A DNA stretch of 64,000 bases, from NCBI RefSeq assembly GCF_002737755.1, contig NZ_PEGH01000018.1:620001-684000 (forward strand), in the 5' to 3' direction. Below the pieces are notes generated by a model that saw only the letters and a program-made list of their open reading frames with translations, was not told where the DNA came from and searched no databases. Source of the DNA: Caulobacter sp. BP25. Lineage in GTDB: Bacteria; Pseudomonadota; Alphaproteobacteria; Caulobacterales; Caulobacteraceae. Positions 19,023 to 26,249 of this stretch are shown here, one piece after another; within the stretch, counting starts at the first letter, position 1; each line of letters begins with the position of its first letter. The position numbers and the translations under genes were made by a program.

Positions 19023-20348
19023 TCACACCGCCGCCGGCTTGGCCCCGGCGGCCGGTCGGTAGGTCTCGGCGTCCGAGGTGAACTCGGCGTGGCCGTAGCG
19101 TTTGAGCTGCCGCTTCAGCCGGCCCACCAGCCGCGCATCGGCCAGGTCCGAGAGCCCCGGGACCCGCCGGGCCAGGCGGTAGGCGGTTAGCTGGCTGGTC
19201 ACCAGCAGGGCCACCAGGCCAAACAGCATAAAGTCGCGGGGCCCAATCTCGACCCCCATCCGCTTGGCGGCCGCCACGTCGCCGTTCATGAAGTTGCGCA
19301 GGAAGAACACCTTGGAGAAGCCGCGCTCGACCCGGTCGAACAGGCGGTTCTCGGGGCGCTCGTCGGGCAGCAGATAGGCGTTCAGCGTGGCGCGGACCAG
19401 CTCGCCGCAGGTCGCGTCGTCGAAGCCGGCGCGCAGGGTGGCGCTACGGGCGTTCATGGTGTCGACCACCCCTTGCGGCGTGTCGGCCAGCAGGTCCTCG
19501 GGCAGGCCCAAGAGGAAGCAGCGATAGCGGGCCAGCTCGACCCGGGCGCGTTCCTCGGCCGTGAAGGTCTGGCGACCCTCGCCGACGATCTTGTAGCTCA
19601 TCAGGAAGATCGGGATCAGCCCGGCCGGCATCTGATCGACCTGCGGGATCGGGATTCCATAGACCCCGACGTCCCAGAGGTTGGAGCGCTTGAGGGCGTT
19701 GAACCGCACCATCGAATGCATCAGCCGCACCATGGCCGCCGCGCGGAACCCGGCGCCATGCCGCTCAAGTGAGCCAGGCAGCAGGGTGGCGGTGAAGAAG
19801 GTCGCCGTCTCGTTGACCCGCCGGGCGGCCGTGTCATTCGACAGGGTCCCGGTCAGGGCCATCGGCAGGGCGGCGTACTTGTTCATGAAGGTGGCGATGA
19901 ACGCGCCCCGGATCGCGAAGGGCCCGAGGTTGGCCGCGGCGTTGCGGTCCAGGCGCTGGCCTTCGCGGACCAGGTCCATGTCGAGCCACGCGGGGACACG
20001 CTCCATGTCGGCGATGAAGGCGACGAGCTCCGGCGGGGCGTCGGGCACGGCCGCGATCCCCTCGTCGCAGGCCTTGGTCAGCATCTCGACCAGCGGCCGA
20101 AAGCCGTAGCGCGGCATCAGGGCGGCGTAGGCGTCGGCCACGATGTCGCCCAGCATGGTGTAGGCCTTGATCAGGGCGATCTTGTCGGGATCGAGCTTGG
20201 CCCGCGCCAGCCTGGGCGCGACGCTCTGCCTCGGGTCGGTCGTGAACCGCTCGGGCGTGAGGTCGAAGTCGATATCGCCATAGAGCGCGGGCAGGGCGGT
20301 CTTCTGCGAGGCGACCTTGGCCAGGACCTGGTCCAGCGGCGTGTTCAT
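19023..20348 (-). CDS. DUF2236 heme oxygenase-like protein (MpaB / rubber oxygenase family)
   Basis: The 441-residue protein belongs to the family of latex-clearing protein Lcp and fungal MpaB, b-type heme oxygenases that cleave isoprenoid double bonds. Arg177-x3-Thr181 (RVNET) and His211 (RLMHSMVRF) reproduce the order and spacing of Lcp residues Arg164, Thr168 and heme-ligand His198. A hydrophobic helix at about 397-415 (MLFGLVALLVTSQLTAYRL) suggests membrane association; there is no signal peptide. The ATG at 20348 follows GAGGATCCG. The substrate is unknown; a short isoprenoid or lipid is more likely than rubber. Confidence 0.75.
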   Translation of the reverse strand: MNTPLDQVLAKVASQKTALPALYGDIDFDLTPERFTTDPRQSVAPRLARAKLDPDKIALIKAYTMLGDIVADAYAALMPRYGFRPLVEMLTKACDEGIAAVPDAPPELVAFIADMERVPAWLDMDLVREGQRLDRNAAANLGPFAIRGAFIATFMNKYAALPMALTGTLSNDTAARRVNETATFFTATLLPGSLERHGAGFRAAAMVRLMHSMVRFNALKRSNLWDVGVYGIPIPQVDQMPAGLIPIFLMSYKIVGEGRQTFTAEERARVELARYRCFLLGLPEDLLADTPQGVVDTMNARSATLRAGFDDATCGELVRATLNAYLLPDERPENRLFDRVERGFSKVFFLRNFMNGDVAAAKRMGVEIGPRDFMLFGLVALLVTSQLTAYRLARRVPGLSDLADARLVGRLKRQLKRYGHAEFTSDAETYRPAAGAKPAAV

Positions 20349-20535
20349 CGGATCCTCGTGACGTCGCGGACCTTCGCTGGTCCGGCTATCGCGCATGTAA
20401 GGTACGCCAATCTGGAGGCGAGGCTACTCGCCACGGCCTTGATACGGAAAAGCGGTGCGACGCGGATGGTTCGACGGAACCGGTTTGGCGAGGTCACGTT
20501 TTTTCCGCCGGGTGGGGCCTCGACGGAGAGTTTAG

Positions 20536-20952
20536 ATGACCAACAAGCTGACCTTGCTCGTTGCCGCCGCGTCCCTGACGTTCGCCGGCGCCGCCTACGC
20601 CCAGAGCACGACCACGACTGCGCCGGGCCAGACCACCTCGCCCGGCCAGACCATGGCCAGCCCGGACGCGTCCTCGGCCAACCCAGCCGACAGCGCCGCC
20701 ACCTCCAGCTCGGCTAATGTCGCCAGCTTCAAGGTCGGTATGGCCGTGAAGGACGCCCAGGGCGTTCCGGTCGGCCAGATCACGGGGACCAGCACCGGCG
20801 CCGACGGCTCGACCAACGTAATCGTCACCAACGGCGGCGTGACGTTCGCCCTGCCGGGCAACAGCCTGAGCACCGGCGCGGACGGCAGCGTCTCGACCAC
20901 GGCCACCAAGGCCCAGATCGACGCGACCGTCGCCGCCGCCAAGCCGCAGTAG
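20536..20952 (+). CDS. Small exported protein of unknown function
   Basis: A 138-residue protein with a clear signal peptide (MTNKLTLLVAAASLTFAGAAYAQ), a Ser/Thr/Pro/Ala-rich linker (about 24-60) and a small C-terminal domain from about 65 with repeated beta-strand-like motifs (KVGMAVKDAQGVPVGQITG) reminiscent of PRC-barrel sequences. The ribosome site GGAGAG is ten bases before the ATG. It stands alone and ends at an intrinsic-type hairpin. Probably periplasmic; no function can be assigned. Confidence 0.8.
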   Translation: MTNKLTLLVAAASLTFAGAAYAQSTTTTAPGQTTSPGQTMASPDASSANPADSAATSSSANVASFKVGMAVKDAQGVPVGQITGTSTGADGSTNVIVTNGGVTFALPGNSLSTGADGSVSTTATKAQIDATVAAAKPQ

Positions 20953-20980
20953 GCCATCGTTTCCCACGACGATGACAAGG

Positions 20981-21011
20981 GAAGCCCGCACGGCATTGCC
21001 GAGCGGGCTTC
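20981..21011 (+). terminator. Hairpin after the exported 138-residue protein
   Basis: GAAGCCCGC at 20981-20989 pairs with GCGGGCTTC at 21003-21011, with an inner CGG/CCG stem after an A-A mismatch. It lies 28 bases past the stop codon. Confidence 0.65.
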
Positions 21012-21068
21012 TCGCTGCTAGCGATGGCCCTGCAAAGGGGCGGTTTTCCGCCGACTTGGGGTTCCCGT

Positions 21069-21455
21069 ATGCCTCCGGCCAATAAGACCAAGCGTGGGTC
21101 CAACTCGCTGCTTTGGGATCTTCTGACGTTCGACCGCCTGGTCACCGGGCCGGTGATCCACTTTATCTATTGGGCGGGCCTGGGCGTCGTGGCCCTGTTT
21201 GGTTTCTCGGTCGTCGGCGCGGCCGTGGGTCTGGCGCTGAAGGAGCCCGGCGTCGGCTCGCTGCTGTTGGCCTTCCCCGTGCTGGTCGCCGGCCTGCTGG
21301 TCGCCGGCGCGCTGGTGCTGCTGTGGCGGGCGTTCTGTGAGTTCTACGTCGCCATCTTCCGCATCAGCGAAGACCTGCGCGCCCTGCGCCAGACCAGCGA
21401 CGCCGACCACGCCACCTTCATGGCGCGCCGCCAGGCCCAGCCGGTTGAGGAGTAG
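21069..21455 (+). CDS. DUF4282 membrane protein
   Basis: A 128-residue inner-membrane protein with a cytoplasmic start, the family motif LTFDRLVTGPVIHFIYWAGL at about 17-36, two membrane helices (about 29-52 and 63-88) and the C-terminal signature LLWRAFCEFYVAIFRI followed by a charged tail. DUF4282 proteins have no assigned role. The ATG at 21069 is preferred over an upstream in-frame ATG at 21024 because the conserved part begins shortly after it. Confidence 0.8.
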   Translation: MPPANKTKRGSNSLLWDLLTFDRLVTGPVIHFIYWAGLGVVALFGFSVVGAAVGLALKEPGVGSLLLAFPVLVAGLLVAGALVLLWRAFCEFYVAIFRISEDLRALRQTSDADHATFMARRQAQPVEE

Positions 21456-21483
21456 GGGCGGGACGTCAATTCAGAGCCCCATT

Positions 21484-21531
21484 CCGTGTGTTATCCCGGC
21501 TCTCCGCTTCGCTACGGCCGGCATGACACGG
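21484..21531. repeat. Degenerate copy of the TCATCCCGG inverted repeat
   Basis: CCGTGT and ACACGG form the outer arms, and TTATCCCGG and CCGGCATGA the inner arms, of a dyad resembling the element at 12123-12207. It lies between the DUF4282 gene and ohrR, which converge. Confidence 0.45.
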
Positions 21532-21535
21532 GAAG

Positions 21536-21552
21536 AGGAGGCGAAGCCTCCT
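21536..21552. terminator. Hairpin at the 3' end of ohrR
   Basis: AGGAGGC-GAA-GCCTCCT is a perfect 7-base-pair stem that overlaps the ohrR stop codon between two convergent genes. Confidence 0.45.
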
Positions 21553-21997
21553 ACCGCGCCAGCGTCTTCAGCCGTTCGCGCAAGGTCGTGACGGCCTCCA
21601 GCGGCAGGTCCAGCGCGCAGAGCAGCTTTTCCGGAACGCTCACCGCCTGCTCCCGCAGCGCTAAACCCTTGTCGGTCAGGGCCACGATCACCCGTCGCTC
21701 GTCGTCCGGATCGCGGCGGCGCGCGATCAGGCCGCCCGCCTCCAGCCGCTTGAGCAGCGGGGTCAGGGTGCTGGAATCAAGATCCAGCGCGTCGCCCAGG
21801 GCGCCGACCGTGCGCGGGCTCTGCTCCCACAGCACCAGCATGGCCAGATACTGCGGATAGGTCAGGCCCAAAGCGTCCAGGATCGGCCGATAGAGCCGCG
21901 TCATCCGGTTGGCCGCGCCGTAGAGGGCGAAGCACAGCTGGTTGTCGAGGCGCAGGACCTCGACAGGGCGCTCGGATGACGCGGGTTTCTCTGTCAT
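21551..21997 (-). CDS. ohrR: OhrR, MarR-family organic peroxide sensor-repressor
   Basis: OhrR represses ohr and is released when organic hydroperoxides oxidise its reactive cysteine. The 148 residues contain DNQLCFALY with Cys22 at the reactive position, followed by the dimer helices and a winged helix (DALDLDSSTLTPLLKRLEAGGLIARRRDPDDERRV split by the wing) at about 62-100. It is ten bases downstream of ohr on the same strand, so the two form an operon; the palindrome at 22463 is the likely operator. The ATG at 21997 begins a standard-length OhrR; upstream extension would run into ohr. Confidence 0.93.
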   Translation of the reverse strand: MTEKPASSERPVEVLRLDNQLCFALYGAANRMTRLYRPILDALGLTYPQYLAMLVLWEQSPRTVGALGDALDLDSSTLTPLLKRLEAGGLIARRRDPDDERRVIVALTDKGLALREQAVSVPEKLLCALDLPLEAVTTLRERLKTLAR

Positions 21998-22007
21998 GTC
22001 GACTGGC

Positions 22008-22424
22008 TTACGCCGCCTTGACGCTGATGGCCACGTCGACATTGCCGCGCGTGGCGTTGGAATAGGGGCAGACCTGGTGGGCGGTGGCGACCAGGGCCTC
22101 GGCGTCGGCCTGGCTGAGACCTTGGGTCTCGACCTCCAGCGCGACTTCCAGCGCAAAGCCCGCGCCGGCGCTGGCGAGGCCCACCTGACCCGTGACGGTC
22201 GAGCCGGTCAGGGCGATCTTTTGGGTGCGGGCGACATGCGCCATCGCGCTCTGGAAACAGGCGGCGTAGCCGGCGGCGAACAGCTGCTCGGGATTGGTGC
22301 CGGTCTCCTTGCCGCCCAGCGACTTGGGCATCGACAGTTGCACGTCCAGCAGGCCGTCCTCGCTGCGGGCATGGCCTTCGCGGCCGCCGATGACGGTGGC
22401 GCGGGTGGTGTACAGGGTGGTCAT
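22008..22424 (-). CDS. ohr: Ohr, organic hydroperoxide resistance peroxidase
   Basis: Ohr reduces organic and fatty-acid hydroperoxides with a lipoyl-linked reductant. The 138-residue protein has the two redox cysteines, Cys56 (AGYAACFQSAM) and Cys119 (VCPYSNATRGN), the conserved Arg (GGREGHAR) and the GGKETGTNPEQLFAAG segment of the OsmC/Ohr fold. The ATG at 22424 lies 39 bases from an OhrR-type palindrome. First gene of the ohr-ohrR operon. Confidence 0.96.
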   Translation of the reverse strand: MTTLYTTRATVIGGREGHARSEDGLLDVQLSMPKSLGGKETGTNPEQLFAAGYAACFQSAMAHVARTQKIALTGSTVTGQVGLASAGAGFALEVALEVETQGLSQADAEALVATAHQVCPYSNATRGNVDVAISVKAA

Positions 22425-22458
22425 GGCGAAACTCCTCGCTCTCGAATGATGTGAACGA

Positions 22459-22478
22459 TTTAATCGTGCACGATATAA
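22459..22478. promoter_or_regulatory. Probable OhrR operator
   Basis: TTTAATCGTGCACGATATAA contains the perfect 12-base palindrome ATCGTGCACGAT (22463-22474) in an A/T-rich flank, directly upstream of ohr. Known OhrR operators are similar A/T-flanked dyads, so autoregulation of the ohr-ohrR operon from this site is likely. Confidence 0.65.
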
Positions 22479-22521
22479 CTTCAAGGGCGAAGGCGTGAAA
22501 AAGATCGCGCGCGATGGAATT

Positions 22522-22642
22522 AAATCCTCCCCCCAGCGGGGGAGGTGGTGCGAAGCGCCGGAGGGGGAAGTCCCACTGACCTTGCCTCTTCCCCCTCCGT
22601 CGTCTCTTCGAGCCGACACCTCCCCCGCTAGGGGGAGGATTT
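22522..22642. repeat. Long intergenic palindromic repeat (CCTCCCCC family)
   Basis: AAATCCTCCCCC at 22522-22533 is answered by GGGGGAGGATTT at 22631-22642. Between them are further pairs (GGAGGTG/CACCTCC and GGAGGGGGAAG/CTTCCCCCTCC), so the whole 121 bases can fold into one long interrupted stem. Long intergenic repeats of this type are known in Caulobacter. It fills the space between ohr and the J-domain gene. Confidence 0.75.
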
Positions 22643-22652
22643 CAGGCGTTTT

Positions 22653-23351
22653 CTAAGCCGCCCAGGCGGCTGCGAAGCGGCGCAGCAGCGAGCGGGCCAG
22701 GCTGTCCTTCTCGCCTTCGCTGGCTTCGAGGCGCAGGAAAAGATCGCCGGCGCGGTGGTGGGCGCGGGCGGGCAGGCCCTGGCCGGCCAGGCGGACCAGG
22801 CCCCGGTCGGCGGCCTTGGTCGAGATCCAGGCCTGGCGCGGGCCCAGTGGCGTGTCGGCCTCGACCCGGCCGCCCTCGGCCAGGACGCGGGGGGCGACCT
22901 TGCCGGTCAGCCACAGGTCGTCGCCGCGCACCAGGGCGCCGTCCAGCGGCCGGTGGCGGACCTCGAACAGCACGTCCATCAGCCGCACCTTGTCGCCGGC
23001 GCGCAGGCCGGCCGGCAGCTTCAGGCGCAGGCGGCGACCGTCGATCGACAGCTCCTCCGCCCCACCGGAAACGGCGGTGGCGATGTCGATATCCAGAAAG
23101 ACGCGGTCGACGATCGGCGGTGCGGCCACGGCGGGCGCGAAGGTCGTGGGTTGCGCCAAGGCGTCCTGCAGCAGGCGGTAGGCGGCCTGGACCTCGCGGA
23201 ATAGCGCCGCGTCGCCGGTCGGACGGTCCGGGTGGGCTCGCTTGGCGGCTTCGCGATAGGCCTTGCGCAGCGCGCGATCGTCCGCATCCGGCCCAACGCC
23301 GAGCAGGGCGCGGGCCGCGAAAAGCGTCAGGACGGGGCCCTTGGCGGTCAT
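22653..23351 (-). CDS. J-domain co-chaperone with DnaJ C-terminal domain
   Basis: A 232-residue DnaJ-type protein expected to stimulate a DnaK (Hsp70). The J domain spans about 8-65 with the HPD tripeptide at 40-42 (AKRAHPDRPTGD). It lacks the zinc-finger and Gly/Phe regions and goes directly into a shortened substrate-binding domain (DIDIATAVSGGAEELSIDG, then RLKLPAGLRAGDKVRL). This resembles a reduced CbpA/DjlA-like co-chaperone. It faces pdxH divergently across about 100 bases. Confidence 0.88.
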   Translation of the reverse strand: MTAKGPVLTLFAARALLGVGPDADDRALRKAYREAAKRAHPDRPTGDAALFREVQAAYRLLQDALAQPTTFAPAVAAPPIVDRVFLDIDIATAVSGGAEELSIDGRRLRLKLPAGLRAGDKVRLMDVLFEVRHRPLDGALVRGDDLWLTGKVAPRVLAEGGRVEADTPLGPRQAWISTKAADRGLVRLAGQGLPARAHHRAGDLFLRLEASEGEKDSLARSLLRRFAAAWAA

Positions 23352-23457
23352 GGCGGCGACCCTGCCGCCCGGATGGTCAACGGGGGGTTAAGTTAAGACT
23401 TTCGCTTACGGGGTCGGGGCTGTGGCCCCTCGCCACGGGCGGGCCTATATGAAGGCC

Positions 23458-24126
23458 ATGAGCGCCGACCAGACCCTGATCCCTGCCTCGCCCAGCGAGG
23501 ACGACTATGTCCGCCAGGTCACCGAGGCCACGCCGCCGCCGCTGCTGTCGGAGGAGGACCCCTTGGCCCTGTTCGCCGAGTGGCTGGAGGACGCGGGCAA
23601 GAAGGAGCTCAACGACCCCAACGCCATGACCGTTTCGACGGTCGACGCCGACGGCATGCCCGACTCGCGCATGGTGCTGCTGAAGGACTTCGATAGCCGG
23701 GGCTTCGTCTTCTACACCAACACCCACAGCGCCAAGGGGCGGGAGCTGGCGGCCAACCCCAAGGCCGCGATCCTGTTCCACTGGAAGTCGCTGCGCCGCC
23801 AGGTGCGGATCCGGGGTCTGGTCGAGGCGGTGACCGAGGCCGAGGCCGACGCCTATTTCGCCAGCCGCGCGCGCCACAGCCAGATCGGCGCCTGGGCCAG
23901 CGACCAGTCCCAGCCGCTGCCCGAGCGCCACGCGCTGGAAAAGCGGGTGGCCGAGATGGGCCTGAAGTTTGGCCTGGGCAAGGTGCCGCGCCCGCCGCAC
24001 TGGTCGGGTTATCGCATCGTCCCCGTCACCCTTGAGTTCTGGCGCGACCGCCCGTTCCGCCTGCACGAGCGGCTGGTCTTCGAGCGCGTGGCCGACGGCT
24101 GGACGACCAAGCGGTTGTTCCCCTAG
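23458..24126 (+). CDS. pdxH: Pyridoxamine/pyridoxine 5'-phosphate oxidase PdxH
   Basis: PdxH oxidises pyridoxine or pyridoxamine 5'-phosphate to pyridoxal 5'-phosphate with FMN, the last step of vitamin B6 synthesis and salvage. The 222 residues contain the FMN/PLP motifs [38 protein letters not shown] and the C-terminal signature [16 protein letters not shown] ending RLFP, all diagnostic. The ATG at 23458 follows GAAGGCC; an ATG at 23449 would add three residues. Its stop codon interlocks with that of the convergent metallo-hydrolase gene. Confidence 0.96.
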   Translation: MSADQTLIPASPSEDDYVRQVTEATPPPLLSEEDPLALFAEWLEDAGKKELNDPNAMTVSTVDADGMPDSRMVLLKDFDSRGFVFYTNTHSAKGRELAANPKAAILFHWKSLRRQVRIRGLVEAVTEAEADAYFASRARHSQIGAWASDQSQPLPERHALEKRVAEMGLKFGLGKVPRPPHWSGYRIVPVTLEFWRDRPFRLHERLVFERVADGWTTKRLFP

Positions 24127-25010
24127 GCGAGGTGGTAGTGGCCGTTTAGTCCCTCACCCTCGGCGACCACGCGGCCTTCCTTCACCAGCTGGTTCATATG
24201 GGCCAGGACCGACAGGGCCGCAGCCGGGTGCAGGCGTGGATCGACGGCGGCGTAAAGGCTGGGCACCATGGCCGGGATCGACGTAAAGCCCGCCCCCAGC
24301 GCCTCCAGGATCTGGGCCTCGCGGGCCCGGCGATGGGCGATATAGGCGTCGATGAAGGGGCCGACCTCGCGCACCGGCGCGCCGTGGGTCGGCCACAGGG
24401 TGTCGAAGTTTCGCGCCCGCACCTTGGCCAGGCTTGCGAAATAGTCGCCCATGTCGCCGTCCGGCGGCGTGATCACCGTGGTCGACCAGCCCATGATGTG
24501 GTCGCCGGAGAACAGGGCGTTCTCCTCCTTCAGCGTAAAGCAGACGTGGTTGGAGGTGTGGCCCGGCGTCGTCACAGCCTGCAGCGTCCAGCCGGAGCCG
24601 TTGATTACATCGCCGTCGGCGAGTTCGACGTCGGGGCGAAAGCCGTCGTCGGCGCCTTCCTCCAGGCCCGGCGCGGCTTCGCCATGGCTTCTCGGCGCGG
24701 GCCGGCCAAGGACCTTGGCCCCGAACAGCGCGGCCAGCGGGTGGGCGAGGGGGCTGTGGTCCAGGTGATGGTGGGTGACCAGCACGTGGGTCACACGCTC
24801 GCCGGCCAGGGCCGCCTGCAAGGCCTCGAAGTGCTCGGGCAGGTCGGGGCCGGGGTCGATTACCGCCACCTCGCCCCGGCCCACGATATAGACGCCGGTG
24901 CCGGTATAGGTGAACGGGCCCGGGTTGCGGGCGATCACCCGGCGGATCAGTGGCGAGACCTGATCGCAGCGCCCGTACTCGAAGGACAGCTCGCGGACGA
25001 AGGGGATCAT
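24123..25010 (-). CDS. MBL-fold metallo-hydrolase (LACTB2/glyoxalase II-like)
   Basis: A 295-residue metallo-beta-lactamase-fold hydrolase. It has the metal-binding motif H-x-H-x-D-H at residues 80-85 (THHHLDH), then His in TTPGHTSNH, Asp in [10 protein letters not shown] and a C-terminal His (WPTHGAPV), so a dinuclear metal site looks complete. The final ~50 residues form a winged-helix-like tail, as in LACTB2-type proteins. Function may be a thioesterase or nuclease; not resolvable here. The start at 25010 places the conserved fold right after a short leader. Confidence 0.85.
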   Translation of the reverse strand: MIPFVRELSFEYGRCDQVSPLIRRVIARNPGPFTYTGTGVYIVGRGEVAVIDPGPDLPEHFEALQAALAGERVTHVLVTHHHLDHSPLAHPLAALFGAKVLGRPAPRSHGEAAPGLEEGADDGFRPDVELADGDVINGSGWTLQAVTTPGHTSNHVCFTLKEENALFSGDHIMGWSTTVITPPDGDMGDYFASLAKVRARNFDTLWPTHGAPVREVGPFIDAYIAHRRAREAQILEALGAGFTSIPAMVPSLYAAVDPRLHPAAALSVLAHMNQLVKEGRVVAEGEGLNGHYHLA

Positions 25011-25089
25011 GCGGTCGCTCCGGTTCGGTCCTGCATCGCGGCGCCGGTCTTGCGCTGGAGACCCCCAAGTATCCTCGGGGGCTCGGATC

Positions 25090-25236
25090 ATGGCGGCGGA
25101 CGCGGCGATTTTTGTATCAAAACGACTTCAACGCGCGACCATCGCCGTCCTGTGTATCATGCTGGCGCAGTTCGTCCTGGCCAGCTGCGAGGCCGAACCG
25201 ACGCCGATGGCCGCGCGAGAGGCCGCCGCCTTCTAG
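25090..25236 (+). CDS. Predicted 48-residue lipoprotein
   Basis: The short frame begins MAADAAIFVSKRLQRAT and runs into a hydrophobic stretch VLCIMLAQFVLASC that ends in a lipobox-like LAS-Cys, followed by EAEPTPMAAREAAAF. This is the layout of a small entericidin-like lipoprotein anchored after cleavage before Cys. A GGGGGCT stretch precedes the ATG but is not a strong ribosome site. The stop is three bases from the convergent DUF442 stop. Reality depends on expression evidence. Confidence 0.45.
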   Translation: MAADAAIFVSKRLQRATIAVLCIMLAQFVLASCEAEPTPMAAREAAAF

Positions 25237-25239
25237 GGC

Positions 25240-25647
25240 TTAGGCCGGCAGGACGCCGGAAAGATCATAGCCAGCGCCCACGCCCTGCTCGACCAGCGTC
25301 TGGCGGTCCGCGCCAGCCAGGGCCTGGCCGATCGACCAGGTGACGATCGAGCGCGTGCCCGAGCGGCAGAAGGCCAGAACTGGCCCGCCGGCCGCCTCGA
25401 CAGCCTCGCGCACTGTCTCGACCTGATCGGGCGTCGGCCCGCCGCGCACGGGCACATAGAGGTAGTCCAGCCCCGCCGCCCGCGCGGCTGCCTCGATCGC
25501 CGCGCCGGGCGGCTGGCTGGGGTCTTCGCCGTCGGGGCGATTGTTGATCACCAGGACGAATCCCTGCGCCGCGGCGCGGGCCATGTCGGCCTCCGAGACC
25601 TGGGGACTGACCGAAAGAGAGTCGTTGACGCGTCGAAAATCGCTCAT
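25240..25647 (-). CDS. DUF442 protein-tyrosine-phosphatase-like protein
   Basis: A 135-residue protein of the DUF442/TIGR01244 group (stand-alone form of the N-domain of beta-lactamase-hydrolase-like proteins). The phosphatase loop C-x5-R is present as Cys94-RSGT-Arg99 in AFCRSGTRS, and the beta-strand FVLVINNRPDGED matches the family. Members are linked to sulfide/persulfide metabolism and to dephosphorylation. Two tandem GTCGCGAC palindromes lie 34-55 bases upstream. The ATG at 25647 is the family-length start. Confidence 0.85.
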   Translation of the reverse strand: MSDFRRVNDSLSVSPQVSEADMARAAAQGFVLVINNRPDGEDPSQPPGAAIEAAARAAGLDYLYVPVRGGPTPDQVETVREAVEAAGGPVLAFCRSGTRSIVTWSIGQALAGADRQTLVEQGVGAGYDLSGVLPA

Positions 25648-25680
25648 GGCTCCGCCGAACTGACTGGCTGCGACGTATCT

Positions 25681-25702
25681 GTCGCGACGACATTGTCGCG
25701 AC
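25681..25702. promoter_or_regulatory. Tandem GTCGCGAC palindromes upstream of the DUF442 gene
   Basis: Two perfect 8-base palindromes GTCGCGAC (25681-25688 and 25695-25702) are separated by six bases, a 14-base repeat period. They lie 34 bases upstream of the DUF442 start, where a repressor could cover the promoter. The regulator is unknown. Confidence 0.4.
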
Positions 25703-26249
25703 CTCACAGCGCCTAGGCAATGGTCACAGTGGCGCGCTGGCGCCTCAGAAAGCGGCGCCTCATCGCGGGGAAGTTTGTCGAAGAAATGGACGATTGTTAG
25801 AGGAAATTCACTGCAACGCGGTCTTCATGGGGGCGACTTGGTGAAAGTCAACGCCACGGAGGAATTCCTTGACCATTTTTGCACAGCTTCGCGCAATTGA
25901 AGATCGGCGTTACTGGAATTCGAAATAGCTGAGACTAATCAATAAAGTGGATTGTCGTGTCGTTGCGGTCAAGCTTCTGGCGGACCCCGCAAGAGCGGCA
26001 GTGTATCGAAAAGTGTCGCTGCTGTGGCGATTTTGCGACAGCTCTGAGCGATGTGGATTGCAGATTTGTAATCCCAATTGACCCTGGGTTGGACCGGCCC
26101 CTAACGTCTCCTTAACCGGGGAAATAGTTCCCGGGACACGAGAGATCTGGTGGCGCAGTTCGGCGGTTTTCCGCTCCAGGCTGGACAAAGTTTCTAGAGA
26201 GTTTGTCCCGCTTGCCGCCCGCGCCGCTTTCAGAGGGGTAAAGAACAAA
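25703..26249. other. Long gene-free leader upstream of the TonB receptor
   Basis: About 550 bases between the DUF442 gene and the Oar-like receptor, visibly richer in A/T than the genes. I find no convincing gene. A weak housekeeping promoter is possible at 26078-26107 (TTGACC and CCTAACGT), which would leave a leader of about 140 bases. The segment 26140-26245 has several short self-complementary tracts (for example CCGGGGAAAT...TTCCCGGG near 26116-26135), so some RNA structure before the gene is plausible. Confidence 0.4.

Noticed and set aside
25840..25902. Twenty-codon GTG frame in the TonB receptor leader as a leader peptide
   Set aside because: Too short to judge, weak ribosome site and no attenuator structure after it.
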